From: Tunturibacter psychrotolerans
GTDB taxonomy: Bacteria; Acidobacteriota; Terriglobia; Terriglobales; Acidobacteriaceae
DNA: 64,000 nt
Direction: 5' to 3'
Assembly (NCBI RefSeq): GCF_040359615.1
Contig: NZ_CP132942.1
Span: 2,914,001 to 2,978,000 of the forward strand
Shown one piece after another: positions 1-8,607 of this stretch. The position numbers and the translations under genes were made by a program. The notes under the pieces are model-generated. The model was not told the origin of the DNA and ran no database searches. It was given only the letters and a program-made list of their open reading frames with translations. How positions within the stretch are numbered: the stretch's first letter is position 1; the number at the start of each line of letters is the position of its first letter.

Positions 1-194
1 ACATAAAAGATCGCGCCACCCACGAGCCCGATCCAGTGCAACACCCGCAGAGTCCCTCCAACGACGATCCCAGCCTCATGCGCACTCGGCAGACTATGAA
101 ACGCCACCGGCGCGACCACAAACGCAAAGAATCCAAGCCCACCCACCCATGCCACCATCGCAAATAACCGCAGGGCCCGTAGAAAAATCTGCAT
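1..194 (-). CDS. DUF4149-like membrane protein, partial (3' end beyond window)
   Basis: Only the first 64 codons are present; the gene runs off the left edge. The translation begins MQIFLRALRLFAMVAWVGG and contains two hydrophobic segments (about residues 9-33 and 45-64) separated by a short polar loop with SLPSAHEAG. This matches the start of the small DUF4149/TMEM205-like integral membrane family, whose role is unknown. The ATG lies one base after the TAG stop of the upstream HtpX-like gene, so the two are very likely co-transcribed and translationally coupled. The family call is by recognition; the truncated length prevents a firm assignment. Confidence 0.6.
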   Translation of the reverse strand, partial: MQIFLRALRLFAMVAWVGGLGFFAFVVAPVAFHSLPSAHEAGIVVGGTLRVLHWIGLVGGAIFY

Positions 195-195
195 C

Positions 196-1047
196 CTAGA
201 CGTAATCCCTTCCAATCAACCGTTGAATTCGTTCCTTCATAGGAGGATGCGTCGAAAAAAGATTCCCAATCCCTCCACTCCCCAGCAAAGGCGCAACGAT
301 AAAGAGATGCGCATTCGAAGGCGAAGCCTGCATCGGAATTCTCTTCGAATAGTCCTCCAGCTTCTGCAACGCCCGCGCCAGCGCATACGGATTCCCTGTC
401 GTCGCCGCGCCCGTAGCATCAGCCTCAAACTCACGCGTCCTCGAAATCCAGAGCTGAATCAACGAAGCCGCAATTGGCGCAACGATAATCATTAACAACC
501 CACTCAGCCCACCCCCCCCGCGTCTATCGCGCCCGCCGCCTCCACCACCAAACAACGAAGCCCAATATCCCATCCGCGCCACCATCGTGATCGCACCCGC
601 CAGCGTCGCTGCAATCGAGCTCGTCAGAATATCTCTGTTCCTCACATGCCCCAGCTCATGCGCCAGCACGCCCTCCAGCTCCTCATCATCCAGCAGCTGC
701 AGAATTCCATGTGTCACCGCCACCGAAGCATGTTGCGGATTCCGCCCTGTAGCAAACGCATTTGGCGATTCCGTCGGCAACACATAGATTCTCGGCATCG
801 GCAGTCCCTGCTTAGCCGTCAGTCTCTCCACCGCCGCATACGCCCTTGGCAACTGCTCCCGAGTCACCGGCTGAGCGTTGTACATCCTCAACGCCAACTT
901 ATCCGAGAAGAAATAAGTCACAAAGTTGAAGACAACCGATAAGGCGAACGCGATCACCATGCCACTTCGTCCACCAAAGCGATCCCCAATCAGGATCAAA
1001 AACACCGTCAGCAACACCAGAAGCAACGTCGACTTGAACGTATTCAT
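196..1047 (-). CDS. htpX: HtpX-like M48 family zinc metalloprotease
   Basis: This 283-residue membrane zinc protease has two N-terminal transmembrane segments (about 5-22 and 29-47), the zinc motif HELGH at residues 130-134 in the context LAHELGHVRNRD, a further hydrophobic region near 183-200, and the third-ligand motif TREFEADATGA near 203-213. HtpX proteases sit in the inner membrane with the active site in the cytoplasm and degrade misfolded membrane proteins. A Gly/Arg-rich loop (about 166-180) separates the catalytic motif from the third hydrophobic segment. The length fits the family (about 280-300). It precedes the DUF4149-like gene by one base and follows the exported protein gene by 10 bp, so it may be transcribed with the cytochrome c group. 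Confidence 0.9.
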   Translation of the reverse strand: MNTFKSTLLLVLLTVFLILIGDRFGGRSGMVIAFALSVVFNFVTYFFSDKLALRMYNAQPVTREQLPRAYAAVERLTAKQGLPMPRIYVLPTESPNAFATGRNPQHASVAVTHGILQLLDDEELEGVLAHELGHVRNRDILTSSIAATLAGAITMVARMGYWASLFGGGGGGRDRRGGGGLSGLLMIIVAPIAASLIQLWISRTREFEADATGAATTGNPYALARALQKLEDYSKRIPMQASPSNAHLFIVAPLLGSGGIGNLFSTHPPMKERIQRLIGRDYV

Positions 1048-1057
1048 CGCCAGCTCC

Positions 1058-2398
1058 TCAAACTACAGGGCCCGCCACATTAGACGTATCTATATTCCGT
1101 TCGCCGCGCGCAAGCGCCCTGCGCAACACCACCTCAAGCGCCGCCTTCTGTTCTGTATACTCGCTCTCGGTCAATTTGCCTTGAAGCTTATCCGTCTCCA
1201 GCGCAAAGAGCTCTTCCTTCATCGCTGCAAGCAGGGAATCCGGACCAGCAGCCGTCGCCCCCGCTCCAACCGGACTCGCAACCGGCGCAGGGCCACTCTT
1301 CAACATCACTCCCGCACCCACTGCCAGCAACAGCCCAAGCCCACCCAGGATCCACCACTTATACTTCGCCCACGGATCATTCGTCCCCTCCGGATCAAGC
1401 GGTGTCCCCAAACCCCCACCCGGTCGCGTATCGCTCGCCGCTGTACCCGCAGCGCCACCCGCACCAGCCTGCGCCGAAGCATCCGCCGTCGCCGCACCAC
1501 CCTCGCCCGCCGCCGCCGCAGCGCCCGTATCCCGCGGCATCTGCCCAGTCCCCGACACGGTAAAGTCCAACGCCTGCGACGGAGCCACACTCCGCGCCAC
1601 ATAAGTCTGCGCCGTCGTCTCTTCGGTCACCGGCGTATACGGTGCGGACGGCCCCGGCTTAAACGTCATACTCTTCGGCATCATCACCGCGATCGTGTCC
1701 GTCGGCATCATCACTCGCGGCGAAAACTTCAAGCTTCCGCTATAGGGCAACTTGTACGTAATCTGAAATCGCGTCTCCCCCGGCCGAATCGGAAAGATAA
1801 ACGCATAGTGATTCGCCTCTCCCAACGGCACCGGCGAAGCCTGCACCGGCATTCCCCCTGGTGCCAGAGCCGCCGACCCCTCCACCACCGCACCCTCTGG
1901 CAGATAAAACTCAAAAGGCCTGTCGCTGAACTGCGTCAGTGGTGGACTCGACTCGTTCTTCACGAAGAAATTCTCAACCACATGCAGCGCCTTCCCGCTC
2001 TCATCCGTCTGCAGGCGCATTACATCGGCCTCACTGCTCACACCCTTCACCTTCGCAGCAGCGTTATAAACCTCCACCTCAACCGACTGCGTCCCCGGAG
2101 GCGCCGGCCGAAAATAGTTCGCCTTATCATGCGTCACACGCACCAGGTGGATCGCCTGGCTCTCGTTCGCTGGCACGTCCAGTGAGAAGCGGCCCTTCGC
2201 GTCCGTCTTTGTCCGCGTAGCCTCCTGCATTCCTTGCTGGAGACGAATCAACACCACGTCATCGCCAGCCGCAGGTTTATTGGTCGTCTTATTTGTAACC
2301 GTACCGGTGATCGAATCGGCACAAGCAAAGCTCGAAAACGCCGCAACCATCGCAGCAGCCACAACAGAACGTCGGAGGAAAGAGGATAGAAAGCTCAC
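1058..2398 (-). CDS. Exported, membrane-anchored protein with carboxypeptidase-regulatory-like domain
   Basis: This 446-residue protein starts with a signal peptide (about 1-27, ending near FACADS). A carboxypeptidase-regulatory/transthyretin-like beta domain follows (about 28-100, with the motif AKGRFSLDVPA), then a long beta-rich region, a Gly/Ala-rich linker (about 290-330), one transmembrane helix (about 348-367) and a helical tail rich in Glu/Lys. The tail motif LQGKLTESEYTEQKAALE resembles LAGKYPEQDYADQRAGLE in the next gene upstream. Position directly downstream of ccmF-ccmH and the CcmI-like gene suggests a role in periplasmic cytochrome c maturation or heme handling, but no enzymatic motif is visible and the function is unknown. 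Confidence 0.75.
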   Translation of the reverse strand: MSFLSSFLRRSVVAAAMVAAFSSFACADSITGTVTNKTTNKPAAGDDVVLIRLQQGMQEATRTKTDAKGRFSLDVPANESQAIHLVRVTHDKANYFRPAPPGTQSVEVEVYNAAAKVKGVSSEADVMRLQTDESGKALHVVENFFVKNESSPPLTQFSDRPFEFYLPEGAVVEGSAALAPGGMPVQASPVPLGEANHYAFIFPIRPGETRFQITYKLPYSGSLKFSPRVMMPTDTIAVMMPKSMTFKPGPSAPYTPVTEETTAQTYVARSVAPSQALDFTVSGTGQMPRDTGAAAAAGEGGAATADASAQAGAGGAAGTAASDTRPGGGLGTPLDPEGTNDPWAKYKWWILGGLGLLLAVGAGVMLKSGPAPVASPVGAGATAAGPDSLLAAMKEELFALETDKLQGKLTESEYTEQKAALEVVLRRALARGERNIDTSNVAGPVV

Positions 2399-2568
2399 CC
2401 GTCAAGTTTACGTCAAACCTCGGCACGCAATTTGCGATTGAAACAGGGGAGGGAAGTTATCATCCCTACCCACAATTCATTCGGAGCACTCGCAGGTGTC
2501 TTTAGCTCTTCGATTTTTTGCGATGACCGTGAAGCATGAGCGGACCACTCGTCATACAGCGGAGCGTA

Positions 2569-2862
2569 CTAAACTCGACTTCGTCGTCCAAATTCACCAC
2601 GAGCCTCAAGCAATTCCATCTCTGCAATCACTCGCGCAGCCTCATCTTCCAGCCCCGCCCGCTGATCCGCATAGTCTTGCTCAGGATATTTCCCCGCGAG
2701 ATACTCGAAGTTCAAATCCCGAAGGTTCTCGTATATAACATCCTTTCGCTCCCGCAGATAATCCGCCCGCGTCTTATCCGCCTGCACAAAAGGATTTCGC
2801 TCCGGCCAGAAGATGAACCCGAACAGCGCCAACGTCAGCACCACACCTGCAATCATGCCCAT
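2569..2862 (-). CDS. Small CcmI-like cytochrome c biogenesis protein
   Basis: This 97-residue protein has one N-terminal transmembrane helix (about 3-17, MIAGVVLTLALFGFIFWP) followed by a helical stretch that includes YENLRDLNFEYLAGKYPEQD. That pattern is typical of the N-terminal part of CcmI/CycH-type proteins, which hold apocytochrome for the heme lyase; the TPR domain of full CcmI is absent. The ATG at 2862 is chosen because it lies one base after the ccmH stop; a start 45 bases further upstream would overlap ccmH. The assignment rests on the membrane-helix plus LxFExxxGK(Y) pattern and on context; moderate confidence. Confidence 0.65.
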   Translation of the reverse strand: MGMIAGVVLTLALFGFIFWPERNPFVQADKTRADYLRERKDVIYENLRDLNFEYLAGKYPEQDYADQRAGLEDEAARVIAEMELLEARGEFGRRSRV

Positions 2863-2863
2863 G

Positions 2864-3433
2864 TCAGTACTCCGTCTCCCGTCGAATGCGCTCTCGCATC
2901 GCATCACCAGCCATCACAGGCCCAGCCGAACTCGCGGCCCCGCGCTGTCTCGACCGCAACGACCACATCCGAACCAGAAATCCCGTCCCAATCGTCGCCA
3001 GCAAAAATACCGCCATCGGCGCAACCCACGCGACGTTGTCAAACCCTCCGCGAATCGGAGACGCGAGCACAATCGCCCCATACTTCGCCGCAAACCAATT
3101 AAAGATCGAGGTATTCGATCCGCCTCCATCGATCTGCGCATGCAGTTCACTGATCATTACCGGAGAAACCGGACAACCCACATGGTTGCACTCCAGCAGG
3201 ATCTGCCCGCATCCGCAGGTGCAGATCATCTCGTGCCCCATCTTCTCGAAGCGCGCATCAGGCGACGCCCCCAGCATCACCACAGCCAGCAAACATACCA
3301 AGCCAGCACCAGCAAATCGCCGAAAGCGACCATCGGAAGCCGCAACCGAAGGGGTACACAAGGCACGAAATGCCCGCCCCACGCAGAGTGGGCCCGTCCG
3401 GCAGGACAGTCTTGCAACGAAACCCTCAAACAT
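2864..3433 (-). CDS. ccmH: Cytochrome c-type biogenesis protein CcmH
   Basis: CcmH is the periplasmic thiol protein that reduces or presents the CxxCH cysteines of apocytochrome c to the CcmF heme lyase. Here the redox motif is CTCGCG at residues 71-76, followed by LLECNHVGCPVS, and a C-terminal transmembrane helix lies at about 133-153; a hydrophobic signal segment is at about 39-55. The ATG overlaps the end of ccmF (ATGTTTGA shares the TGA stop), which supports translational coupling. At 189 residues it is longer than usual because residues about 9-27 are encoded by a copy of a dispersed repeat (3354-3408). The natural start could therefore lie after the repeat, though no ATG occurs before residue 53. 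Confidence 0.85.
   Translation of the reverse strand: MFEGFVARLSCRTGPLCVGRAFRALCTPSVAASDGRFRRFAGAGLVCLLAVVMLGASPDARFEKMGHEMICTCGCGQILLECNHVGCPVSPVMISELHAQIDGGGSNTSIFNWFAAKYGAIVLASPIRGGFDNVAWVAPMAVFLLATIGTGFLVRMWSLRSRQRGAASSAGPVMAGDAMRERIRRETEY
3354..3408 (+). repeat. Dispersed structured repeat A, copy 1 (inside ccmH)
   Basis: This is one of six copies of a 52-55 bp element in the window. Its parts are a GTAYACA-like end, a first hairpin (GGCA-CGAAA-TGCC), a second hairpin (CCCAC-GCAGA-GTGGG) and the tail GCCCGTCCGGCAGGACA. Both hairpin stems differ from the other copies by paired substitutions that keep pairing. This copy lies in the 5' coding part of ccmH and is translated on the minus strand as CRTGPLCVGRAFRALCT. 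Confidence 0.85.
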
Positions 3434-5495
3434 GATGAACCTCAGCCAAATTCACCGGTGTCTCTACCGACGCGCGCGCAGCCGTCCGCGTAAGATTCGG
3501 CACCAGCGCAAGAAACGTCCCACCCACCACGATCAAAACTCCAATCCAGATCCAGTTCATCAGCGGGTTCAAAAACACTTTGATGATCGGCCGATCCGTA
3601 TCAGGATTTTTCCCCTCATAGATCACATACAGGTCACTCGCCAGCGTAGAGTGCAGCGCCACCATCGTCGAAGACGTCTGGCTCGCCTGATAAAACCGCC
3701 TCTCCGGAGCAAGCTGCGTAATCTGCTTGCTCCCACGGAACACATCGAGCAACGCATACTCCGTGTCGTAGTTCTTATTGCTGTCCTGCGTGTAGCTCTT
3801 GCACACCAGCCGATACGGCCCGAGCTTCAACGTATCGCCAAAGCCCATCTCCTGCTCATGCGATTGATTGAACGCGCCACCGGCGATCCCGATAAACATC
3901 ACCACAATGCCGAAGTGAACGATATACCCGCCATACCGCCGCGTATTCCGTCGCACCAGCAGCACCGTGGAAGCCAGCAGATTCTTCCCCGTCTGCGTCG
4001 CCACCACGTTTGCTCCACGCAAAAACTCAGCCGCAATCGCCGTAGTTACCCCAGCCGCGAGCGTAAACGTCACCAGCGAAAACAGGGTAGCTTGCCAATC
4101 GTCTCCAGCTTCCCACGGCCTCACGCCTACCGCCACCAACACCACCAGCGCGACACCCATCGCAATCGAAGGCAAAATAAAATTCCGCCGTATCGATCGC
4201 AGCGAAGTCGAACGCCACGCCAGCAGCGGCCCAATCCCGGTCAGAAACAGCAGAAACAATCCAATCGGCAAGTTCACCCGGTTATAGAACGGTGCCCCCA
4301 TCGTGACCTTCGTGCCCTGCACATACTCGCTCAACACAGGAAACAGCGTTCCCCAAAGCACCGTAAAGCAAGCTGCCAGCAAGATCAGATTGTTGAATAG
4401 AAAACTAGACTCGCGGCTCACCAGCGACTCCAGCCTGTTCTCGCTCTTCAAATGATCCCGCTGCTTGAAGAACGTAAACAAGCAAACCGCAAACACAATC
4501 AGAATGAAGCCATAAAACCAATCACCAATCGAACTCTGCGCAAACGCATGCACTGAGCTCACAATCCCAGACCGCGTCAGCAGTGTCCCCAGAATCGTCA
4601 GCATAAACGTCGAGAAGATGAGCCACACATTCCAGCTCTTCATCATCCCGCGCTTCTCCTGCATCATCACCGAGTGCAGAAACGCCGTCCCGGTAAGCCA
4701 CGGCATCAACGAGGCGTTCTCCACCGGATCCCAGCCCCAGTACCCACCCCACCCCAGCACGCTATAAGCCCAGTGCGCACCAAGAAAAATCCCGCACGTC
4801 AAAAACAGCCACGTCACCATGGTCCAGCGCCGCGTAATGTGAATCCACTTCTCCCCCGGATACCGCATCATCAGCGCACCCAGCGCAAACGCAAACGGAA
4901 CCGAGAACCCCACATATCCCAAGTACAGCATCGGAGGATGAATCACCATCTCCGGATACTGCAGCAGCGGATTCAACCCAAACCCATCCGTCGCCACCGG
5001 TCCCGGCTGAATCGCAAACGGAGGCGCCGCAAAATTCAACAGCAGCAAAAAGAAGACCTGAATCCCTGCCAGAATCGTCGAAGCAAACGCCGACAGCCGC
5101 ACATCCACCTTGTGCCGCATCCGCAACACAAACCCATACGCCGAAAGCAGCCACGCCCACAACAGCAGCGAGCCCTCCTGTCCCGACCACAGGGCAGAAA
5201 ACTTATATGCGGTATTCAGATCTCGATTGGTATGGTGCAGGATATACGAAACTGAATAGTCGTTGGTAAACGAAGCCCATACCAGCGCAAACGCCGCACA
5301 ACTCAACGCTACAAAACTTGAGATCCCCGCCCGCCGCGCCGTCTCACCCAGCCGCCCCGCGCCGCCATCGACTCCTGCCGCCATTCCTCGCGTTCGCCAC
5401 AGCGCAACCCCACCCATCACCAGCGTGTAAGCGCTCAATGCCAAAGCCAGCAACAGCGTAAAACTACCAAACTCCGGCATCGGATGCAGTCGCAT
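3426..5495 (-). CDS. ccmF: Heme lyase subunit CcmF (cytochrome c biogenesis)
   Basis: CcmF is the polytopic membrane protein that ligates heme to apocytochrome c in system I maturation. The 689-residue product has many transmembrane helices. It carries the tryptophan-rich heme-handling WWD signature WGGYWGWDPVEN at 249-260, the HPPMLYLGY motif at 186-194 with a conserved His, and SGQEGSLLLWAW at 104-115. A long periplasmic domain precedes the last helix (about 650-672). Length and motif order match CcmF/NrfE. ccmABCDE are not adjacent in this window. The ATG at 5495 is used; an in-frame ATG five codons later is an alternative. Confidence 0.95.
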   Translation of the reverse strand: MRLHPMPEFGSFTLLLALALSAYTLVMGGVALWRTRGMAAGVDGGAGRLGETARRAGISSFVALSCAAFALVWASFTNDYSVSYILHHTNRDLNTAYKFSALWSGQEGSLLLWAWLLSAYGFVLRMRHKVDVRLSAFASTILAGIQVFFLLLLNFAAPPFAIQPGPVATDGFGLNPLLQYPEMVIHPPMLYLGYVGFSVPFAFALGALMMRYPGEKWIHITRRWTMVTWLFLTCGIFLGAHWAYSVLGWGGYWGWDPVENASLMPWLTGTAFLHSVMMQEKRGMMKSWNVWLIFSTFMLTILGTLLTRSGIVSSVHAFAQSSIGDWFYGFILIVFAVCLFTFFKQRDHLKSENRLESLVSRESSFLFNNLILLAACFTVLWGTLFPVLSEYVQGTKVTMGAPFYNRVNLPIGLFLLFLTGIGPLLAWRSTSLRSIRRNFILPSIAMGVALVVLVAVGVRPWEAGDDWQATLFSLVTFTLAAGVTTAIAAEFLRGANVVATQTGKNLLASTVLLVRRNTRRYGGYIVHFGIVVMFIGIAGGAFNQSHEQEMGFGDTLKLGPYRLVCKSYTQDSNKNYDTEYALLDVFRGSKQITQLAPERRFYQASQTSSTMVALHSTLASDLYVIYEGKNPDTDRPIIKVFLNPLMNWIWIGVLIVVGGTFLALVPNLTRTAARASVETPVNLAEVHHV

Positions 5496-5564
5496 GAATT
5501 CCCCTGCCCCATTCTCTCAAGGACAGACCGTATCAGCAATAAACCATCGTTTACCGGACACGCT

Positions 5565-6008
5565 CTACTGGGCTGTCAACTGCCCCGAATCGTGGCTCCC
5601 ATCCCGAATCAGCCCATGAACCGTCGCCAGCAGGTGGTCCGGCATCAGCGGCTTCATCCGAAACGTCACATTCAAGTCGACATACTCTTCTTCGGCCTCC
5701 TCCAGCCCGCTGATCACAAGCACCGGGATCGTAGGATTGGTCTTGCGCAAGGCTTTTACAAAATCCGCCCCGTTCATCCCTGGCATCACATGGTCGGTAA
5801 TCACCAACCCGATCTCTGCAGGGAACTCCCCACCCCGGATCTGCTCCAGAGCTCTGCAAGGATTCAGCGCTGCGATCACAAAATAGCCCGCACGCTTCAG
5901 AATCGTCTGCCGAGTGGCCGCCTGCACAGCATTATCGTCAATAAGAAGAATGGTGGCTGGCATGCGAGAGATCGCTTGTTCCAGGGGAGAATTCATCAAC
6001 AAATCCAA
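5565..6008 (-). CDS. Single-domain response regulator (receiver only)
   Basis: A 147-residue protein made of one CheY-like receiver domain and no output domain. Visible are the acidic pair in LLIDDN (about 22-24), the phospho-acceptor Asp in LVITDHVMPGMNG, a Ser in LVISG and the conserved Lys in RMKPLMP. Such proteins act by protein-protein contact or as phosphate relays. No histidine kinase is next to it. The TTG at 6008 has an AGAGG a few bases upstream; in-frame ATGs four and fifteen codons further on are alternatives, and the receiver fold itself starts near MPATILLIDD. The partner kinase is unknown. Confidence 0.85.
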   Translation of the reverse strand: MDLLMNSPLEQAISRMPATILLIDDNAVQAATRQTILKRAGYFVIAALNPCRALEQIRGGEFPAEIGLVITDHVMPGMNGADFVKALRKTNPTIPVLVISGLEEAEEEYVDLNVTFRMKPLMPDHLLATVHGLIRDGSHDSGQLTAQ

Positions 6009-6291
6009 TTCAGACCTCTTTCCACAACCTTAGTCAGGCAAATCTCCGGTGATCTGACCAATTCCACAGTCGGATGCAAAATCTCGGTAAAACGTTGGTA
6101 CTTGATCTCCACCTTCTGGAAATAATTAGCCAATCATAGGACATTTTCTCCCTGCGGTACGCCATAACTTCTACAACCTTTGTTGCTATCCCCCCTACAG
6201 GATTTGGAAGACAGCGCCCAAACAATTTAGAGTTGGCCTCAGTACATTCAACTAATAGCAGTCAAAGCAGCTCCGAACTTCAAGGGTTACC

Positions 6292-8151
6292 GTGAATCTT
6301 TCCATCATTGACTGGCTCATCATGCTGGTCTACTTCGTCTTCGTTCTGGGCATCGGCTTCGCCCTCAAGCGCTACATGCGCACCTCGAACGACTTCTTCC
6401 TCGCTGGCCGCTCCATCCCGGCCTGGGTTTGCGGCCTCGCCTTCATCTCCGCCAACCTCGGAGCCCAAGAGGTCATCGGCATGGGTGCCTCGGGCGCGAA
6501 GTACGGCATCATCACCAGCCACTTCTACTGGATCGGTGCCATCCCAGCGATGGTCTTTGTCGGCATCTTCATGATGCCCTTCTACTACGGCTCAAAAGCC
6601 CGCTCCGTCCCCGAGTACCTCCGCCTGCGCTTCGACGAAAAGACCCGCGCCGTCAACGCCTTCTCCTTCGCCATCATGACCGTGCTCAGCTCCGGTATCT
6701 CCATGTACGCGATGGCGCTGCTCATCCAGACTCTCGGCCTCCTCCACGGCATCATCCCCGACGCCTACATCTTTCACGTCTCAGTCTTCTTATCGGCGAT
6801 CATCGTCCTGGGCTATATCTTTCTCGGCGGCCTCACCAGCGCCATTTACAACGAGGTCCTTCAGTTCTTCCTCATCGTCGCCGGCTTTGCCCCCCTGGTC
6901 TGGATCGGCCTCCGCAACGTAGGCGGCTGGCAGGGAATCAAGCACACCCTCCCCGCCACAATGACCCACTCTTGGCGAGGCATGGCTCACGCCTCCACCA
7001 ACACTCTCGGCGTCGAGTGGGTCGGTCTAGCCATGGGCCTCGGCTTCGTCCTCTCCTTCGGCTATTGGTGCACCGACTTCCTCGTCATCCAGCGTGCCAT
7101 GGCCGCCGACTCCGAGGTCTCCGCCCGCCGCGTCCCCCTCATCGCCGCCATCCCGAAGATGTTTTTTCCCTTCCTGGTCATCCTCCCCGGCCTCATCGCC
7201 GTCACAGTCACCAGCCACATGGCCGGAGCAGGGCAGGAGCCTGCAAAACATAGCTATCATTCTGAGGTCAGAGAGCGTGCTGCCACTGCAGCAGAAAGCG
7301 CACAGTTAGCTTCAGCCAAATCCGCTAATATTCCCCTCGACGAAGCCCACCCTCACGGCATCATCCCCGAAAAGACCGACCCCGTAAGCGGCCAACCCAT
7401 CCTCGACAGCCACGGCAACCCCGTCTACAACTACGACCTCGCCATCCCGGTCATGCTCCTGCACTTCTTCCCCACAGGAATCCTCGGCCTGGGCCTAACC
7501 GCGCTCCTCGCCAGCTTCATGTCCGGCATGGCCGGCAACGTCACAGCCTTCAACACCGTCTGGACCTACGACATCTACCAGGCCTACATCAACAAAAAGG
7601 GAACCGACGCCCACTATCTCTGGATGGGCCGCATGGCCACGATCGGAGGCGTCGCCCTCTCTGTCGGCGCAGCCTACCTCGTCACCAACTTCAACAACAT
7701 CATGGACGCGCTCCAGCTCGTCTTCTCCATCGTCAACGCGCCCCTCTTCGCCACCTTCCTACTAGGCATGTTCTGGAAGCGGACGACAGGCCACGGTGCA
7801 TTTACAGGATTGATCGCAGGCACCGGCGCAGCCCTCCTCCACCACGGCCTTACCCTCCCCGCCGACGCGACGCCGGGCATCCACGGTGGCTGGATCGCAA
7901 TCGTCCACCACTACCCCAGCGACATGGCCCAGAACTTCTGGACCGCCATCTTCGCCTTCACGGTCAATCTTCTGGTCACGATGGCGGTCTCGCTCGCCAC
8001 CACCCCGCGCCCCGAGGCCGAGCTCGTGGGCCTGGTCTACTCCCTCACCCCCAAGCCTATCGACACCCACCTGAGCTGGTACCAGAAGCCCGCAATTCTC
8101 GGCATCGTCGTCCTCGCCATGCTCATCGTCCTCAACCTTGTCTTCGCTTAA
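6292..8151 (+). CDS. Sodium/solute symporter (SSS family)
   Basis: A 619-residue polytopic transporter of the SSS (SLC5-type) family, using the sodium gradient to import a solute such as a sugar or carboxylate; the substrate cannot be read from sequence. Typical elements are the start MNLSIIDWLIMLVYFVFVL, the family pattern TSNDFFLAGRSIPAWVCG, and FISANLGAQEVIGMGASGAKYG. About 13-14 hydrophobic helices are seen. A polar insertion (about 320-380, with EVRERAATAAESAQLASAKS) separates two helices and is longer than in classic members. The start is a GTG. A small two-helix membrane protein follows 90 bp downstream and may belong to the same unit. Confidence 0.9.
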   Translation: MNLSIIDWLIMLVYFVFVLGIGFALKRYMRTSNDFFLAGRSIPAWVCGLAFISANLGAQEVIGMGASGAKYGIITSHFYWIGAIPAMVFVGIFMMPFYYGSKARSVPEYLRLRFDEKTRAVNAFSFAIMTVLSSGISMYAMALLIQTLGLLHGIIPDAYIFHVSVFLSAIIVLGYIFLGGLTSAIYNEVLQFFLIVAGFAPLVWIGLRNVGGWQGIKHTLPATMTHSWRGMAHASTNTLGVEWVGLAMGLGFVLSFGYWCTDFLVIQRAMAADSEVSARRVPLIAAIPKMFFPFLVILPGLIAVTVTSHMAGAGQEPAKHSYHSEVRERAATAAESAQLASAKSANIPLDEAHPHGIIPEKTDPVSGQPILDSHGNPVYNYDLAIPVMLLHFFPTGILGLGLTALLASFMSGMAGNVTAFNTVWTYDIYQAYINKKGTDAHYLWMGRMATIGGVALSVGAAYLVTNFNNIMDALQLVFSIVNAPLFATFLLGMFWKRTTGHGAFTGLIAGTGAALLHHGLTLPADATPGIHGGWIAIVHHYPSDMAQNFWTAIFAFTVNLLVTMAVSLATTPRPEAELVGLVYSLTPKPIDTHLSWYQKPAILGIVVLAMLIVLNLVFA

Positions 8152-8154
8152 TGC

Positions 8155-8206
8155 CTTCGCCGTTGCATTTGCCCTTCTTGTCGTCATCCCCGCAGGGGAT
8201 CTGCTT
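8155..8206 (+). repeat. Intergenic repeat B, copy 1
   Basis: A segment with TTGCCGTTG/ATTTGCC-type alternation followed by GTCATCCCCGCAGGGGATC and TGCTTTTG. It contains a compact hairpin, ATCCCC-GCA-GGGGAT (8186-8200). A second copy with the same layout follows lysA at 33841-33890. Both copies sit just downstream of a plus-strand stop codon. Confidence 0.6.
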
Positions 8207-8241
8207 TTGCACTTCGCGATCCTAAAACCAAAGGAGCTTCT

Positions 8242-8496
8242 ATGGGACTCGACATCCGTATCCCCCTCGGCCTGATCTTCCTCCTCATCGGCGGCCTTAT
8301 GAGCATCTACGGCTTCATCACCCGCCACACCGCCGACATCTACGAAAAATCGATGGGCATCAACCTCAACCTCACCTGGGGTCTCCTCATGTTCCTCTTC
8401 GGAGCCGTCATGTACTTCGTAGGCCGCCGCCAGAAATGGCAGGACGACCCCGTCAATCCCCGCCCCTGGGAGCAAGGCGACCGCCCCCGGCACTAA
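8242..8496 (+). CDS. Small two-helix membrane protein
   Basis: An 84-residue protein with two transmembrane helices (about 7-26 and 44-62) and a polar C-terminus rich in Pro, Arg and Asp (QDDPVNPRPWEQGDRPRH). An AAAGGAGC ribosome-binding site lies 6 bases before the ATG. I do not recognise a named family. Its position right after the symporter gene, on the same strand, suggests an accessory or stabilising role for the transporter, but this is only context. Confidence 0.7.
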   Translation: MGLDIRIPLGLIFLLIGGLMSIYGFITRHTADIYEKSMGINLNLTWGLLMFLFGAVMYFVGRRQKWQDDPVNPRPWEQGDRPRH

Positions 8497-8607
8497 CAAC
8501 CAATGACCAAACGCCATCCCGCTGTTAGCATCAGGGAAACCTAACCTGACCTTGCCGCAGTCATCTTGTTCCCCTTCATAGTCCGCAGTATTTACGGAGA
8601 TCTTTGG

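Noticed and set aside
926..2185. Long open frame on the plus strand, Arg/His-rich
   Set aside because: It is the antisense of the HtpX-like and exported protein genes; extreme Arg/His composition is a frame shadow of GC-rich coding DNA.
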